From positions 1-64,000 of the forward strand of contig NZ_JASJAP010000001.1 in the NCBI RefSeq assembly GCF_030066995.1: a DNA stretch of 64,000 nucleotides. Reading direction: 5' to 3'. The translations under genes and the position numbers were made by a program. Positions 27,044 through 35,953 of the stretch are shown one piece after another. This DNA comes from Erythrobacter sp. GTDB taxonomy: Bacteria > Pseudomonadota > Alphaproteobacteria > Sphingomonadales > Sphingomonadaceae. Numbering within the stretch: position 1 is the first letter of the stretch; the number at the start of each line of letters is the position of its first letter. The notes under the pieces are model-generated. The model ran no database searches, was not told the DNA's origin, and saw nothing but the letters and a program-made list of their open reading frames with translations.

Positions 27044-28021
27044 ATGACGCAAGCGGACTTTGAATACGGGACAGCGATGGCGGACAAGCCAGTTCCCACG
27101 CGCGTTTCTGTCTATGGGGGCGAGGGTTTCTGGCGGGAAGAAACTCTGGAGGATCTTCGCGCCGTTGGCTGCCGCACGCACGATGGAGGCGATCTGAGCG
27201 CGCTCGTTGATGGCCCGGTCGCTTCGCTTGGTGATGTGGTTGTTGTCGAGTGTCTTGGCCTGCCTTCCAACGAAGTGGGGTCTCTGGTGCGATTGAACGA
27301 TCGCATTGCCGCATCGGGCGCCGATCTGGTTGTTTTGACTTCGTTGAGCGCGCTGGATGCGATTTTCTCGATCTTTGATCGTTCATCGCCCCAGATCCTG
27401 GTTGATCCGACCAGAGCGGAGCTCTTGATCGCGGTGGGGCGCGTCATGCCGGGTGTGCCTAACCGCCGCCTGCAAGAGATAAATGAGCGGGATCGCTCCA
27501 CCCTGCTGCGCCTGGCCGAGCAGGTCGATACCATCGCGCGCGAGCTCGACCGGATCTCTGGGCTCGACACAAATGGCGCGGAAAAACTGAGCGACTTCAA
27601 ACGCGATTTCCGACCCGCGAGCGCAGAGCCGCTAACCTTTGCGAGACCGGCAAACACGGCCGCTAGTCCGGCGCTTCCCGATCCCAAGCTGGTGCGTCAG
27701 ATGATCGCCGGTCGACAGGCGCGCGCGCGGTTCTTCGATGGGGAGCTTTTCGCCGATCCGGCCTGGGATATGTTGCTCGATCTGACCGCCGCGCATGCGG
27801 AAGAGGCGAAGGTTTCGGTTACCTCGCTGTGCATCGCGGCGGGTGTCCCGGCGACCACTGCGCTGCGTTGGCTCAAGCAGATGGTGGAATGCGGCATTTT
27901 CGAGCGGGTGGCGGACGAGACCGACCGGCGCCGCGCGTTCATTGAGCTGAGCGAGGAGAGCCGCAACGCCATGGCGCGGTATTTCCAGATGGTGGACACA
28001 CCGCTCGCTCGCGCGGCCTGA
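27044..28021 (+). CDS. Winged-helix (MarR-like) DNA-binding protein, likely SOS-regulated
   Basis: 325 residues from the ATG after GGAGGCGAGTCG. The N-terminal part (about 15-140) has alternating strands and helices reminiscent of a receiver/flavodoxin-like fold (VVVVECLGLPSNEVG, ADLVVLTSLSALDAIF) but no obvious phospho-acceptor Asp pair. A helical linker follows (ERDRSTLLRLAEQVDTIARELDRI). The C-terminal 110 residues are a winged helix (AKVSVTSLCIAAGVPATTALRWLKQMVECGIFERV) of the MarR type. A perfect LexA box overlaps the promoter. The role is unknown; regulation by DNA damage is inferred. Confidence 0.8.
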   Translation: MTQADFEYGTAMADKPVPTRVSVYGGEGFWREETLEDLRAVGCRTHDGGDLSALVDGPVASLGDVVVVECLGLPSNEVGSLVRLNDRIAASGADLVVLTSLSALDAIFSIFDRSSPQILVDPTRAELLIAVGRVMPGVPNRRLQEINERDRSTLLRLAEQVDTIARELDRISGLDTNGAEKLSDFKRDFRPASAEPLTFARPANTAASPALPDPKLVRQMIAGRQARARFFDGELFADPAWDMLLDLTAAHAEEAKVSVTSLCIAAGVPATTALRWLKQMVECGIFERVADETDRRRAFIELSEESRNAMARYFQMVDTPLARAA

Positions 28022-28028
28022 GCTGGGA

Positions 28029-28895
28029 TTAAAGCGCTGGCGGGGGGCGCAGCACCACCGTTAGGCCGCCTTCACCAAGCCTCTTCGCTTTCGGACAGGG
28101 TTCTGGCGAAGGAGCGCTCGCATCGGCCTCGAGGCTTCGCAAGGGGCATTTTGCGTCTTCGCACACAAGCCGGATAGCGTCGGCGCGCGCGCGCGCGAGG
28201 ATCTGGGCGGAGACCGATCCTTGAGCGCAAACGGCGTCGGCCTCGCCCAGCAAACGCGCCTGACGCACGGTAAGGTCATCGGGATCCCCGCTTGCAAGAT
28301 CGAAGACAAACGTCGCCGTTTCGCCGACGCTGAGATTACCCTTCGACCAATCCTCAACCCGTGCGTGCGAATCGCCGTCCAGCGGATCGAGCGCGCCGCC
28401 TTCCCTTAAAGCTGCGTCAATCGCGCGGCGTCGCTCGGTTCCATCGGGCAAACGCTCCCGAAGAACGGGCCGCGCGGCCTTGAGCGCGCTCGCCAGCTTG
28501 CCGAGTGTTTGCGGCAGAACCCGCTCCAGCCTCAGCCGCACATGTTTGGCAAGCCCTGCCGAAGCCCCGCCGGTTCCGACCGCGATCAGCAGCGGGTCGC
28601 GGTCAAGCACGCTGGGTGTCGTAAAGTCGCACAGATCGGGACGATCGACCACATTCACCAGCATGCCCGCGCAGCGCAGGTTGATCGCCGCAACCTCGCA
28701 CGCCCTGGCGTCCTCGAACGCGACGAAAGCCAGACGCACCCCTTCGTCAATGGCCTGCGCCTGATCGTCGATCACGACGCCGCCGGCTCGCTCCACCAGT
28801 CGCCGCTTGGGCTCGGCAGCCTCGCCTTCGCCCAGCACCAGCACTTTCTGCCCGGCGATCTGGTGGAACAGCGGAAGGCTCGCGATCTCAGCCAT
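28029..28895 (-). CDS. Siroheme-synthase-like protein: precorrin-2 dehydrogenase with a stub of the methyltransferase domain
   Basis: 288 residues from MAEIASLPLF. Residues 1-150 match the CysG N-terminal half: KVLVLGEGEAAEPKRRLVERAG (NAD fold), VNVVDRPDLCDFTTPSVLDRDPLLIAVGTGGASAGLAKHVR. Residues about 205-255 (FDLASGDPDDLTVRQARLLGEADAV) look like the first strand and helix of the SAM-dependent uroporphyrinogen-III methyltransferase, but the rest of that domain is missing. It is the last gene of the argH-lptM-lysA operon, 10 bp after lysA. Activity in siroheme synthesis is likely for the N-terminal half only. Confidence 0.8.
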   Translation of the reverse strand: MAEIASLPLFHQIAGQKVLVLGEGEAAEPKRRLVERAGGVVIDDQAQAIDEGVRLAFVAFEDARACEVAAINLRCAGMLVNVVDRPDLCDFTTPSVLDRDPLLIAVGTGGASAGLAKHVRLRLERVLPQTLGKLASALKAARPVLRERLPDGTERRRAIDAALREGGALDPLDGDSHARVEDWSKGNLSVGETATFVFDLASGDPDDLTVRQARLLGEADAVCAQGSVSAQILARARADAIRLVCEDAKCPLRSLEADASAPSPEPCPKAKRLGEGGLTVVLRPPPAL

Positions 28896-28905
28896 GGCTA
28901 GCGGA

Positions 28906-30165
28906 TCAGGTGAGCCATTCGGGCACGCGTTCGGCGTCCATGATCGCGCCCGCCTCGATCCGGTCGGCCACAATCGCGTATTTGTCGCCGTCAACCAGCA
29001 CTTCGGGAACGAAACCGCGCGAATTGTAGCTTGAGGCCATCGTTGCGCCATAGGCGCCTGCGGTGCGGAAGACGGCCAGATCGCCCGCTTCGAGACGGTC
29101 GGTCAGGCGGCCCATCGCAAAGGTGTCACCGGTCTCGCAGATCGGACCGACAATGTTCGCGGTCATGTCCGCGCCGCGCGGGGCCACCGCGACAAAATCG
29201 TGATAGGCGCCGTAGAGCGCCGGGCGCGCCAGATCGTTCATCGCCGCATCGACAATGACAAAGGGATCCTTGATCCCGCGCTTGACGCGCACGACGCGGG
29301 TGAGCAGCACGCCGGCGTTGCCCGCAATGACCCGACCGGGTTCGAAGATGAGTGTGACGCCCCAATCCTTCGTCACGCGCGCGACCATGGCTCCGTATGC
29401 GGCGGGGCTCGGCGGGTTCTCGCCGGCGCGGTATGGCACGCCGAGCCCCCCGCCCAGATCGACATGCGTGATCGCATGGCCCGCACCGCGCAGGCTGTTG
29501 ACCAGATCGTCCAACTTTTCGAAGGCGCGTTCAAGCGGGGTCAGCTCGCCAAGCTGCGAGCCGATATGCACCGCCACGCCGCGCAGGTTCACTCCGCTCT
29601 GGCTGGCGAGCTTGCCGAAGATCTGCCCCGCCTGATCGATGGGAACGCCAAATTTGTTGTCGGCCTTGCCGGTCGAAATCTTGTCGTGGGTGCCCGCATC
29701 GACATCGGGGTTGATCCGCAACGCGCATTGCGCTGTTAGCCCCATGTCGGCGGCGATCCGGGCGAGTTCGAGCCCCTCTTCCTCGCTCTCGATGTTGAAC
29801 TGGCCGATCCCCGCCTCAAGCCCTGCGATGAGCTCGGCATGAGTTTTGCCAACGCCCGAGAACACGATCTTGTCTGGCGCGACGCCCGCAGCCAGCGCCC
29901 GGCGCACTTCGCCGATCGAGACGCAGTCTGCGCCATATCCCTGGTTTGCGAGCACTCTTAGAACGGCGAGGTTGGGGTTCGCCTTGACGGCAAAGGCGAT
30001 CAGCTTGTCGGGAACGCCGGCCAGTCCTTCGCGAAAGACCTGTGCGTGGCGTTCCAGTGTGGCGCGCGAATAGACATAGACGGGTGTGCCCACGTCGTCC
30101 GCGATGCGGGGCAGGGGAACGTCTTCGGCGTGCATGACGCCGTCTCGATATTCAAAATGATCCAT
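28906..30165 (-). CDS. lysA: Diaminopimelate decarboxylase
   Basis: 419 residues. PLP enzyme making lysine from meso-diaminopimelate. Lys61 lies in IAFAVKANPN; the HIGSQLGELTP segment, the glycine loop VDLGGGLGVPY and the C-terminal CETGDTFAMGR with the active-site Cys are all present. It is fold type III, the normal length. It is coupled to the small lipoprotein LptM and argH upstream, an order common in proteobacteria. Confidence 0.97.
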   Translation of the reverse strand: MDHFEYRDGVMHAEDVPLPRIADDVGTPVYVYSRATLERHAQVFREGLAGVPDKLIAFAVKANPNLAVLRVLANQGYGADCVSIGEVRRALAAGVAPDKIVFSGVGKTHAELIAGLEAGIGQFNIESEEEGLELARIAADMGLTAQCALRINPDVDAGTHDKISTGKADNKFGVPIDQAGQIFGKLASQSGVNLRGVAVHIGSQLGELTPLERAFEKLDDLVNSLRGAGHAITHVDLGGGLGVPYRAGENPPSPAAYGAMVARVTKDWGVTLIFEPGRVIAGNAGVLLTRVVRVKRGIKDPFVIVDAAMNDLARPALYGAYHDFVAVAPRGADMTANIVGPICETGDTFAMGRLTDRLEAGDLAVFRTAGAYGATMASSYNSRGFVPEVLVDGDKYAIVADRIEAGAIMDAERVPEWLT

Positions 30166-30171
30166 AAGGGT

Positions 30172-30423
30172 TTAGTTATCCGGGGGAAGATCGAAGGGGT
30201 CGTCCTCACGCTCTTCGGAGCGGCGGCGCAGCTCGACGCTGCGCTCTGGCGCGGCGAGCGCGTCGAGTTCGAGCAATTGTTCAGCCGTGGGGGCGTTTTC
30301 CTCGCCGTCCGGCGCGCCATAGGGAGCGACGGGCAGGCTGGCCCCTTCCGCAGGGGTCAGCGCCGCCTTGGCTCCGCAGGCCGAAAGGGCAACAAGAACG
30401 GTCAAAGCCACCAGAGTTCGCAT
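30172..30423 (-). CDS. lptM: Small lipoprotein, LptM-like
   Basis: 83 residues: a lipoprotein signal ending LVALSACG, then AALTPAEGASLPVAPYGAPDG and a charged, probably disordered tail. LptM (formerly YifL) sits next to lysA in many proteobacteria and helps maturation of the LptD/E LPS translocon. Its ATG overlaps the argH TAA by one base (TAATG) and it ends 6 bp before lysA. The family assignment is from position, size and the SLPVAPYG-type motif. Confidence 0.7.
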   Translation of the reverse strand: MRTLVALTVLVALSACGAKAALTPAEGASLPVAPYGAPDGEENAPTAEQLLELDALAAPERSVELRRRSEEREDDPFDLPPDN

Positions 30424-31832
30424 TACGCCTCCATTCCCAGCGCCGCCTTTGCGCGTGCCACCTGACTACGTACCTGTTCCGGAGCGGTTCCGCCATAGGA
30501 AGCGCGCGCGGCAACCGAAGCGTCGACGCTCAGCGCCTCGAATACCCGCGCATCGATCCGCGCGTCGATGGCTTTAAGGTCTTCCAAAGGCACAGCGTCG
30601 AGCGCAAGCCCCCGTTCCTCTGCCAGCCTGACCGCCGCCCCGGTGATGTGGTGCGCCTCGCGGAACGGAATGTCGGCCTCGCGCACCAGCCAATCGGCAA
30701 GGTCGGTGGCGGTCGCGTAGCCAAGCTCGGCCGCCTCGCGCATTCGGCCCACGTCGAAAACTGCATCGGCGATCATGCCGGTCATGGCCGCGATGCTGAG
30801 CTCCATCAGTCCGGCGGCTTCGAAGACGGGCGGTTTGTCGTCCTGCATGTCCTTCGAATAGGCGAGCGGTAGCCCTTTCATGGTGATGCTGAGCGCGGTG
30901 GCGCAGCCGATGACCCGGCCCGCGTGCCCGCGCACCAGTTCGGCGGCGTCCGGGTTCTTCTTCTGCGGCATGATCGAAGAACCGGTTGAGAGGCTATCGG
31001 GCATGCGCACGAACCCAAAGGGCTGGCTCGCCCAGATGATAAGCTCTTCGGCAAGGCGCGAAAGATGGATGGCGCACACGCTGGCGGCGTGGAGGTAGTC
31101 CAGCGCAAAGTCGCGGTCGGACACCGCGTCCAGTGAATTGGCGCTCGGCCGGTTAAAGTCCAGCGCCTTTGCGGTCATCTCGCGATCGATCGGAAAGCCG
31201 GTCCCGGCCAGAGCCGCCGACCCCAGCGGGCATTCGTTCAAGCGCGCGCGCGCGTCGATAAGGCGGGAACGGTCGCGCGCGAACATCTCGTAATAGGCCA
31301 ACAGATGGTGGCCGAGCGTGACCGGCTGCGCGGTCTGCAAATGGGTGAAGCCCGGCATGATCGAGGCGGCGTGTTCCTCGGCGCGGGTGACCAGAGCGCG
31401 CTGAAGGTCGGCGAGCCCGGCATCCATCGCATCGATCGCGCCGCGCACCCACAGCCGAAAGTCGGTCGCCACCTGGTCGTTGCGGCTGCGCGCGGTGTGC
31501 AAACGCCCCGCAGCGGGCCCGATAAGCTCCGTCAGCCGGCTCTCGGTTGTCATGTGGATGTCTTCCAGATCCCAGTCTTCGGGCACGCCGTCCGCTTCGT
31601 ATTCGGCGGCGATCCGGGCAAGGCCCCGCTTTATCGCTTCCGCGTCCTGGTCGCTCACGATACCCTGCGCGCTCAGCATCGCGACATGCGCTTCGCTGGC
31701 GAGGATATCCTGACGCCAGAGCGCCTTGTCGAAGGGAATGGAGGCGTTGATTTCGCGCATGATCGCGCTAGGTCCACCGGCGAACCGCCCGCCCCACATC
31801 TGGTTGGAGGCTGTATCCTTGGAGTTGGCCAT
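30423..31832 (-). CDS. argH: Argininosuccinate lyase
   Basis: 469 residues from [17 protein letters not shown]. It releases arginine and fumarate from argininosuccinate. Signatures: [47 protein letters not shown] and the fumarase-superfamily loop [12 protein letters not shown]. The ATG at 31830-31832 overlaps the ATG of the divergent tlpA gene (CATG); MWGGRF at 31799 is a possible alternative start but lacks a ribosome site. It leads the argH-lptM-lysA-siroheme-synthase-like operon. Confidence 0.96.
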   Translation of the reverse strand: MANSKDTASNQMWGGRFAGGPSAIMREINASIPFDKALWRQDILASEAHVAMLSAQGIVSDQDAEAIKRGLARIAAEYEADGVPEDWDLEDIHMTTESRLTELIGPAAGRLHTARSRNDQVATDFRLWVRGAIDAMDAGLADLQRALVTRAEEHAASIMPGFTHLQTAQPVTLGHHLLAYYEMFARDRSRLIDARARLNECPLGSAALAGTGFPIDREMTAKALDFNRPSANSLDAVSDRDFALDYLHAASVCAIHLSRLAEELIIWASQPFGFVRMPDSLSTGSSIMPQKKNPDAAELVRGHAGRVIGCATALSITMKGLPLAYSKDMQDDKPPVFEAAGLMELSIAAMTGMIADAVFDVGRMREAAELGYATATDLADWLVREADIPFREAHHITGAAVRLAEERGLALDAVPLEDLKAIDARIDARVFEALSVDASVAARASYGGTAPEQVRSQVARAKAALGMEA

Positions 31833-32415
31833 GATCCGCTTTTCGCCCGTTCTTCTTCTCGCCGCGCTCTCGCTTGCTGCGTGCGATAGGGCTCCTGCCG
31901 AAGAGGCGCAACCAGACGCAAGCGCGGCAGGCACCGAGGCGCCAACGCCGCCGCCCTTGCCGGGGCGGATCGTCCGGGTGAAGGCGGGCGATACGATCCC
32001 GGCGATCACGGTGGTGGACCCGGACGGCGCCACGCTCGCGCTGGCGGACATCGACGAGCCGGTTCTGCTCAACCTTTGGGCAACCTGGTGCGCCCCGTGC
32101 AAGGTCGAAATGCCATTGCTCGATAATCTGGCAGCCGAGCTTGAGGGCGAGGTTCGCGTGCTGACCGTGAGCCAGGATATTCAGGGCGCCGAGAAAGTGG
32201 TGGCCTTTTTCGAGGCAGAGGGCTTTGAGAACCTGGAGCCCTGGATGGACACCGAGACCGAGCTTGGCGTGCAACTGGCCGATGGCGGTTTGCTGCCCAC
32301 CACCATCCTCTACGATGCAAGCGGCACCGAGCTCTTCCGCGTCGCGGGCGATTACGAGTGGGACAGCGAAGAGGCGATCGCGCAAATCCGCAAAGCGATT
32401 AAAGCGTCTGACTAA
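31831..32415 (+). CDS. tlpA: TlpA-family thiol:disulfide reductase lipoprotein
   Basis: 194 residues. A lipobox (LSLAAC, Cys18) predicts a periplasmic, membrane-anchored protein. After a Pro/Ala linker the thioredoxin fold begins near 50, with the redox motif CAPC in [19 protein letters not shown] and the cis-Pro region LLPTTILYD. TlpA-type proteins reduce disulfides for cytochrome c or cytochrome oxidase assembly. GGAG lies six bases before the ATG. The start codon overlaps that of argH on the other strand. Confidence 0.9.
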   Translation: MIRFSPVLLLAALSLAACDRAPAEEAQPDASAAGTEAPTPPPLPGRIVRVKAGDTIPAITVVDPDGATLALADIDEPVLLNLWATWCAPCKVEMPLLDNLAAELEGEVRVLTVSQDIQGAEKVVAFFEAEGFENLEPWMDTETELGVQLADGGLLPTTILYDASGTELFRVAGDYEWDSEEAIAQIRKAIKASD

Positions 32416-32469
32416 CCGAGCTTTAACTTCGCCGTGTCTACCTGTATCCCGGAAGCAGGAGAGGCGCCG

Positions 32470-32790
32470 ATGTTCGAGGTGGGTGACAAAGTGGTTTGCG
32501 TGGACGCCAAGCCCAAGAGAGGGCTGGTCGGACCTCTGGTTCCGGTGCACCATCTCCTGCGCGAAGGGCAGGTCTACACGATCGCCGCGATCACCTACAG
32601 CACCAACCAGACGAGCTATGCCACGGGCCGCAAGACGCTCGCCTTCGTTCCTTCCGGGATCCTTAAGCTCGCGGGGTTAACGCTGCCGCATCCCATGACC
32701 GGCTTTTCCGCGTACCGTTTTCGCAAGGTTGACACGCGCAAAGAGAGCGAACCGAAACGCGCCTCGACAAAGATTCCCGCGCTCGCTTAG
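32470..32790 (+). CDS. Small conserved-looking protein of unknown function
   Basis: 106 residues starting MFEVGDKVVCVDAKPKRG after GGAGAGGCGCCG; the earlier ATG at 32434 has no ribosome site. The N-terminal region looks like a small beta-barrel (VGDKVVCVD, EGQVYTIAAITY), a pattern also seen in phage-derived hypotheticals. The tail is basic (RKVDTRKESEPKRAS). It ends 15 bp before tRNA-Val. No function is assigned. Confidence 0.65.
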   Translation: MFEVGDKVVCVDAKPKRGLVGPLVPVHHLLREGQVYTIAAITYSTNQTSYATGRKTLAFVPSGILKLAGLTLPHPMTGFSAYRFRKVDTRKESEPKRASTKIPALA

Positions 32791-32805
32791 AATTTTGGCC
32801 GAAAA

Positions 32806-32881
32806 TGGTGGGCGATGACAGGCTCGAACTGCCGACCCTCTCGGTGTAAACGAGATGCTCTACCAACTGAGCTAATCGCCC
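32806..32881 (-). tRNA. tRNA-Val (anticodon UAC)
   Basis: 76 nt including the encoded CCA. The acceptor GGGCGAT pairs with ATCGCCC. The D arm reads TAGCTCAGTTGGTAGAGCA and the T arm CAGTTCGAGCCTG. The anticodon stem TCTCG/CGAGA encloses TTTACAC, giving TAC. Confidence 0.95.
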
Positions 32882-32975
32882 TCGGCCTATGCCGGAAGCG
32901 CGCTATCTAGCGGCAAAACTCTTAAAATCAATCGCTGATGTGGCGCGCGCGTCGCCGCGCGGCTACAGGCGCACC

Positions 32976-33956
32976 ATGAACGCACCGCGAATCCGTGTTC
33001 TGGCAACAGGCGGCACGATTGCCGGAGCGGCAGGCGATGCGATCCGCCACGATTACAAGCCGGGACAACTGGGCATCGAGGAATTGCTCGACCGGGTGCG
33101 CGCGCTCGGGCCCTCCGCGCAGCTTTCCGGGACGCAGATAGCGAATATCGGTTCAGAGGACATAACCCCCGCCATCTGGGCCGCCCTGCACCGCGAGACG
33201 AGCGCCGCGTTGGACGACGCGCAATGCGACGGGGTCATCATCACGCACGGCACCGACACCGTCGAGGAGACCGCCTTCCTCCTCGACCTGACATTGCCCA
33301 CCGCCAAACCCGTCATCCTGGTCGGAGCGATGCGGCCGGCGGATGCGGTGGGCTATGACGGTCTCAGAAACTTCGCCAACGCCCTGCAAGTCTTGCGTTC
33401 GGACGAGGCGGCGGGGCGCGGCGTGCTGGTGGTGATGGGCGACCGCGTCATCGCCGCGCGCGACATTCGCAAGGCGCGCACGCGCGGGGTGGACGCGTTC
33501 GAGGGCTTCCCGCGCGCGTCGATAGCTCTGGTGACACCCAGCGCGCTTGAATGGTTTGGCGCGCCCTGGCGTGTCGCCGAACCGGCGCGTTTCGCCTTTC
33601 GGCCCGATCTGCCCGACGTGCCGATCCTGTATGTGCACGCCGGGATGACCCCGGACTATGTCGGGCGGCTCGTCACACCCGATACGCGGGGGATCGTGGT
33701 GGCCGGGCTGGGCGAGGGCAACATGCCCGATCCGGTGCGTCAGGCGCTCAGGCTACTGGCCGCCGAGGGGCGTGCGATCGTGCGCTCAAGCCGCCTTGAT
33801 GAGGGGCTGGTCGATCGCGAGCCGGAGGACGAAGAAAACGGCTTTGTTGCCGCTCGCGCGCTTGGCCCGCCCAAGGCGCGCATTCTTCTCCAGCTTCTGA
33901 TCGCGAGCGGGATCACCGACCCGGCCGCGATCCAGAAAGCGTACGATGAGCGTTAG
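32976..33956 (+). CDS. L-asparaginase
   Basis: 326 residues. Both active-site threonine motifs are present: TGGTIAG at the N-terminus and HGTDTVEETAFLLD around residue 88. The lysine/tyrosine region GAMRPADAVGYDGLRN and the C-terminal VVAGLGEGNMP fit the type I/II bacterial asparaginase fold. No signal peptide is seen, so it is probably cytoplasmic. It hydrolyses asparagine to aspartate and ammonia. The stop codon overlaps that of the convergent oxidoreductase (TTAG at 33953-33956). Confidence 0.93.
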   Translation: MNAPRIRVLATGGTIAGAAGDAIRHDYKPGQLGIEELLDRVRALGPSAQLSGTQIANIGSEDITPAIWAALHRETSAALDDAQCDGVIITHGTDTVEETAFLLDLTLPTAKPVILVGAMRPADAVGYDGLRNFANALQVLRSDEAAGRGVLVVMGDRVIAARDIRKARTRGVDAFEGFPRASIALVTPSALEWFGAPWRVAEPARFAFRPDLPDVPILYVHAGMTPDYVGRLVTPDTRGIVVAGLGEGNMPDPVRQALRLLAAEGRAIVRSSRLDEGLVDREPEDEENGFVAARALGPPKARILLQLLIASGITDPAAIQKAYDER

Positions 33957-35065
33957 CCCCAGGGCGTGACGAGGTATTTCTCGCCCGTCTTCATCTGGCG
34001 ATAGTCGAGGATCGCGTCTTTGGTGAGCATGCCTTCCAGATCGACCTTGGTCTTGTAGCTTGAGGCGAAGGTGGTCGTCAGGTTCTGCTGCACGCGGGTG
34101 CGCATCTTCACCGCGGTCTCCATCCCGGCCTTCGCGAGGAAGGGCGTGAGCAACCAGCCCTGGACGCACCATTGCAGTCCGTAAGATGGAGTGAGGATCG
34201 TCTCGCTGAGATCGAGACGACCGTATATGTACATCTTCTTGTCCTGGTCGGAGCCGTAGCGCGAATATTCGGTCATCCGGCTCGCGGCGACCTGTTCCAT
34301 CGCCTTGAGCACGAGGTCGGTGTTGCGCCCGCCGCCGATCGGGTCGAAGCCCAGAAACGCTCCGGTTTCGGAAATCGCGGCGCGCAGCTGCGCCATGTAA
34401 TCCTCGTCCGAGGAATTGACGACACAGGTCGCGCCTTGCGATTTGAGCAGGTCGACATGTTCCTGCTTGCGCACGATATTGACCAGCTTGATACCGTCTT
34501 CCTGGCATATCTTGTTGAGCATCTGGCCAAGGTTCGAGGCGGCGGCGAGGTGGACGATGGCCTCGTGCCCTTCCATCCGCGCGGTTTCGACGAAGCCCAG
34601 CGCGGTCATCGGGTTCACGAAGCTCGACGCGCCGGCTTCGGCGGAGTGATCGCCCAGCGGCAGGCACATCATCGCATCGGCAATCGCGTACTGGCTGTAG
34701 GCGTTGCCCGGAACACACGCGACGCGTTGGCCCATAAGCGCCTTGGCCATGTCGCTATCGCCGGTCGCAACCACGGTGCCCGCGCCCTCGTTTCCGGCGG
34801 GCAGGCGCTGCCCGTGGCGGTTCTTCTGCCCGGTCAAGAAGGGCTCCGGCATGGTGGCGACCACTTTGCCCGGCGAATAGTCCGCGGTCTCGAAATCGGC
34901 CGCGCTGGTGAGGATTGCGAGGTCGGAAGGATTGATCGGCGCCGCTTCCATTTTGACCAGCACCTGATTGCCGGTCGGCTCGGGAAAGCTCTCCTCGCTG
35001 ATCTCAAGCGTCAGCTTGCCGTCGGCGTTGAGGGTCGTAAACAGCTGTTTTCCGGTGGTGGTCAT
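33953..35065 (-). CDS. MDR-superfamily (quinone oxidoreductase-like) dehydrogenase
   Basis: 370 residues from MTTTGKQLF, with GAGGAACCACA before the ATG. GroES-like N-terminal domain (VLVKMEAAPINPSDLAIL, AGNEGAGTVVATG) and a Rossmann domain (AIVHLAAASNLGQMLNKICQ, KLVNIVRKQEHVDLLKSQGA). The catalytic zinc ligands of alcohol dehydrogenases are absent, favouring an NADPH-dependent quinone/enone reductase-type activity. The substrate is unknown. It stands alone, with a dispersed inverted repeat directly upstream. Confidence 0.85.
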   Translation of the reverse strand: MTTTGKQLFTTLNADGKLTLEISEESFPEPTGNQVLVKMEAAPINPSDLAILTSAADFETADYSPGKVVATMPEPFLTGQKNRHGQRLPAGNEGAGTVVATGDSDMAKALMGQRVACVPGNAYSQYAIADAMMCLPLGDHSAEAGASSFVNPMTALGFVETARMEGHEAIVHLAAASNLGQMLNKICQEDGIKLVNIVRKQEHVDLLKSQGATCVVNSSDEDYMAQLRAAISETGAFLGFDPIGGGRNTDLVLKAMEQVAASRMTEYSRYGSDQDKKMYIYGRLDLSETILTPSYGLQWCVQGWLLTPFLAKAGMETAVKMRTRVQQNLTTTFASSYKTKVDLEGMLTKDAILDYRQMKTGEKYLVTPWG

Positions 35066-35083
35066 TGTGGTTCCTCTCAAGAT

Positions 35084-35169
35084 CGTCATTGCGAGGAGCC
35101 GAAGGCGACGCGGCAATCCAGTGCGCGTCGCGTTGGGCTCTGGATTGCTTCGCTACGCTCGCAATGACG
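35084..35169. repeat. Inverted repeat, CGTCATTGCGAG...CTCGCAATGACG family
   Basis: The outer arms CGTCATTGCGAG and CTCGCAATGACG and the inner arms GCAATCCAG and CTGGATTGC form a long cruciform-capable element between truA and the MDR gene. This is a dispersed intergenic repeat type seen in many alphaproteobacterial genomes. Confidence 0.85.
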
Positions 35170-35191
35170 CGATGGCTAGGGCGACATAAGG

Positions 35192-35953
35192 TCAATCGGC
35201 GTCGGGATATTCGGCCGCGACGAAGTAAAGCCCTTGCGGCGGGGCGTTCAGCCCTAAATGGGACCGATCGCGCGCCGCGAGCGCTTGTCCGATGCGGGCC
35301 TCTGGCCAGGAGCCTTGGCCCACCAGTTTGAGACAGCCCACCATCGAGCGCACCTGATGGTGAAGGAAACTGCGCGCCTCGGCGTGCACGCGGATTTCGC
35401 GGCCCAGCTCGGTGTCGCACGCTTCGACATCGAGGCGGTCGAGCGTCTTGACGGGGTCTTTCGCCTGACACTGGACCGAGCGGAAGGTGGTGAAGTCATG
35501 GCGCCCCACCAGCGCCTGTGCGGCGCGGTGCATGGCGGCTGCGTCGAGCTCGGGCGCGACATGCCACACGCGGTTCTTGGCCAGCGTCAGCGGCGCGCGG
35601 CGGTTCAGGATGCGGTAGACATAGGACCGCCCGATGCACGAAAAGCGCGCGTGCCAATCCTCGCTCACCACCTCGCAGGCGGTGATCGCAATCGGGTCCG
35701 GGCGCAAATGCGCGTTGAGCGCCTCGGAAAGGCGGAACGGGTCCATGTCCTTTGCCAGATCGACATGGCTGCGCATGGCAAGCGCATGGACGCCGGTATC
35801 GGTGCGCCCGGCGCTGTGCAGCACCGCCTCTTCGCCCGTGACCCGTGCGATCGCCTCTTCGATCGACTGTTGGACACTCGGTCCGTTCTTTTGACGCTGG
35901 AGCCCTTGAAACGGCGTGCCGTCGAATTCGATGGTGAGCGCGTAGCGGGTCAA
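35192..35953 (-). CDS. truA: tRNA pseudouridine(38-40) synthase
   Basis: 253 residues starting at TTG (35951-35953), because [16 protein letters not shown] is the universal TruA opening and no ATG exists nearby. The catalytic Asp52 is in [17 protein letters not shown]-type [15 protein letters not shown], and [13 protein letters not shown] complete the fold. It isomerises uridines 38-40 in the tRNA anticodon arm. The start overlaps the fmt stop (TTGA), with GGAGG upstream, so the two are coupled. Confidence 0.95.
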   Translation of the reverse strand: MTRYALTIEFDGTPFQGLQRQKNGPSVQQSIEEAIARVTGEEAVLHSAGRTDTGVHALAMRSHVDLAKDMDPFRLSEALNAHLRPDPIAITACEVVSEDWHARFSCIGRSYVYRILNRRAPLTLAKNRVWHVAPELDAAAMHRAAQALVGRHDFTTFRSVQCQAKDPVKTLDRLDVEACDTELGREIRVHAEARSFLHHQVRSMVGCLKLVGQGSWPEARIGQALAARDRSHLGLNAPPQGLYFVAAEYPDAD

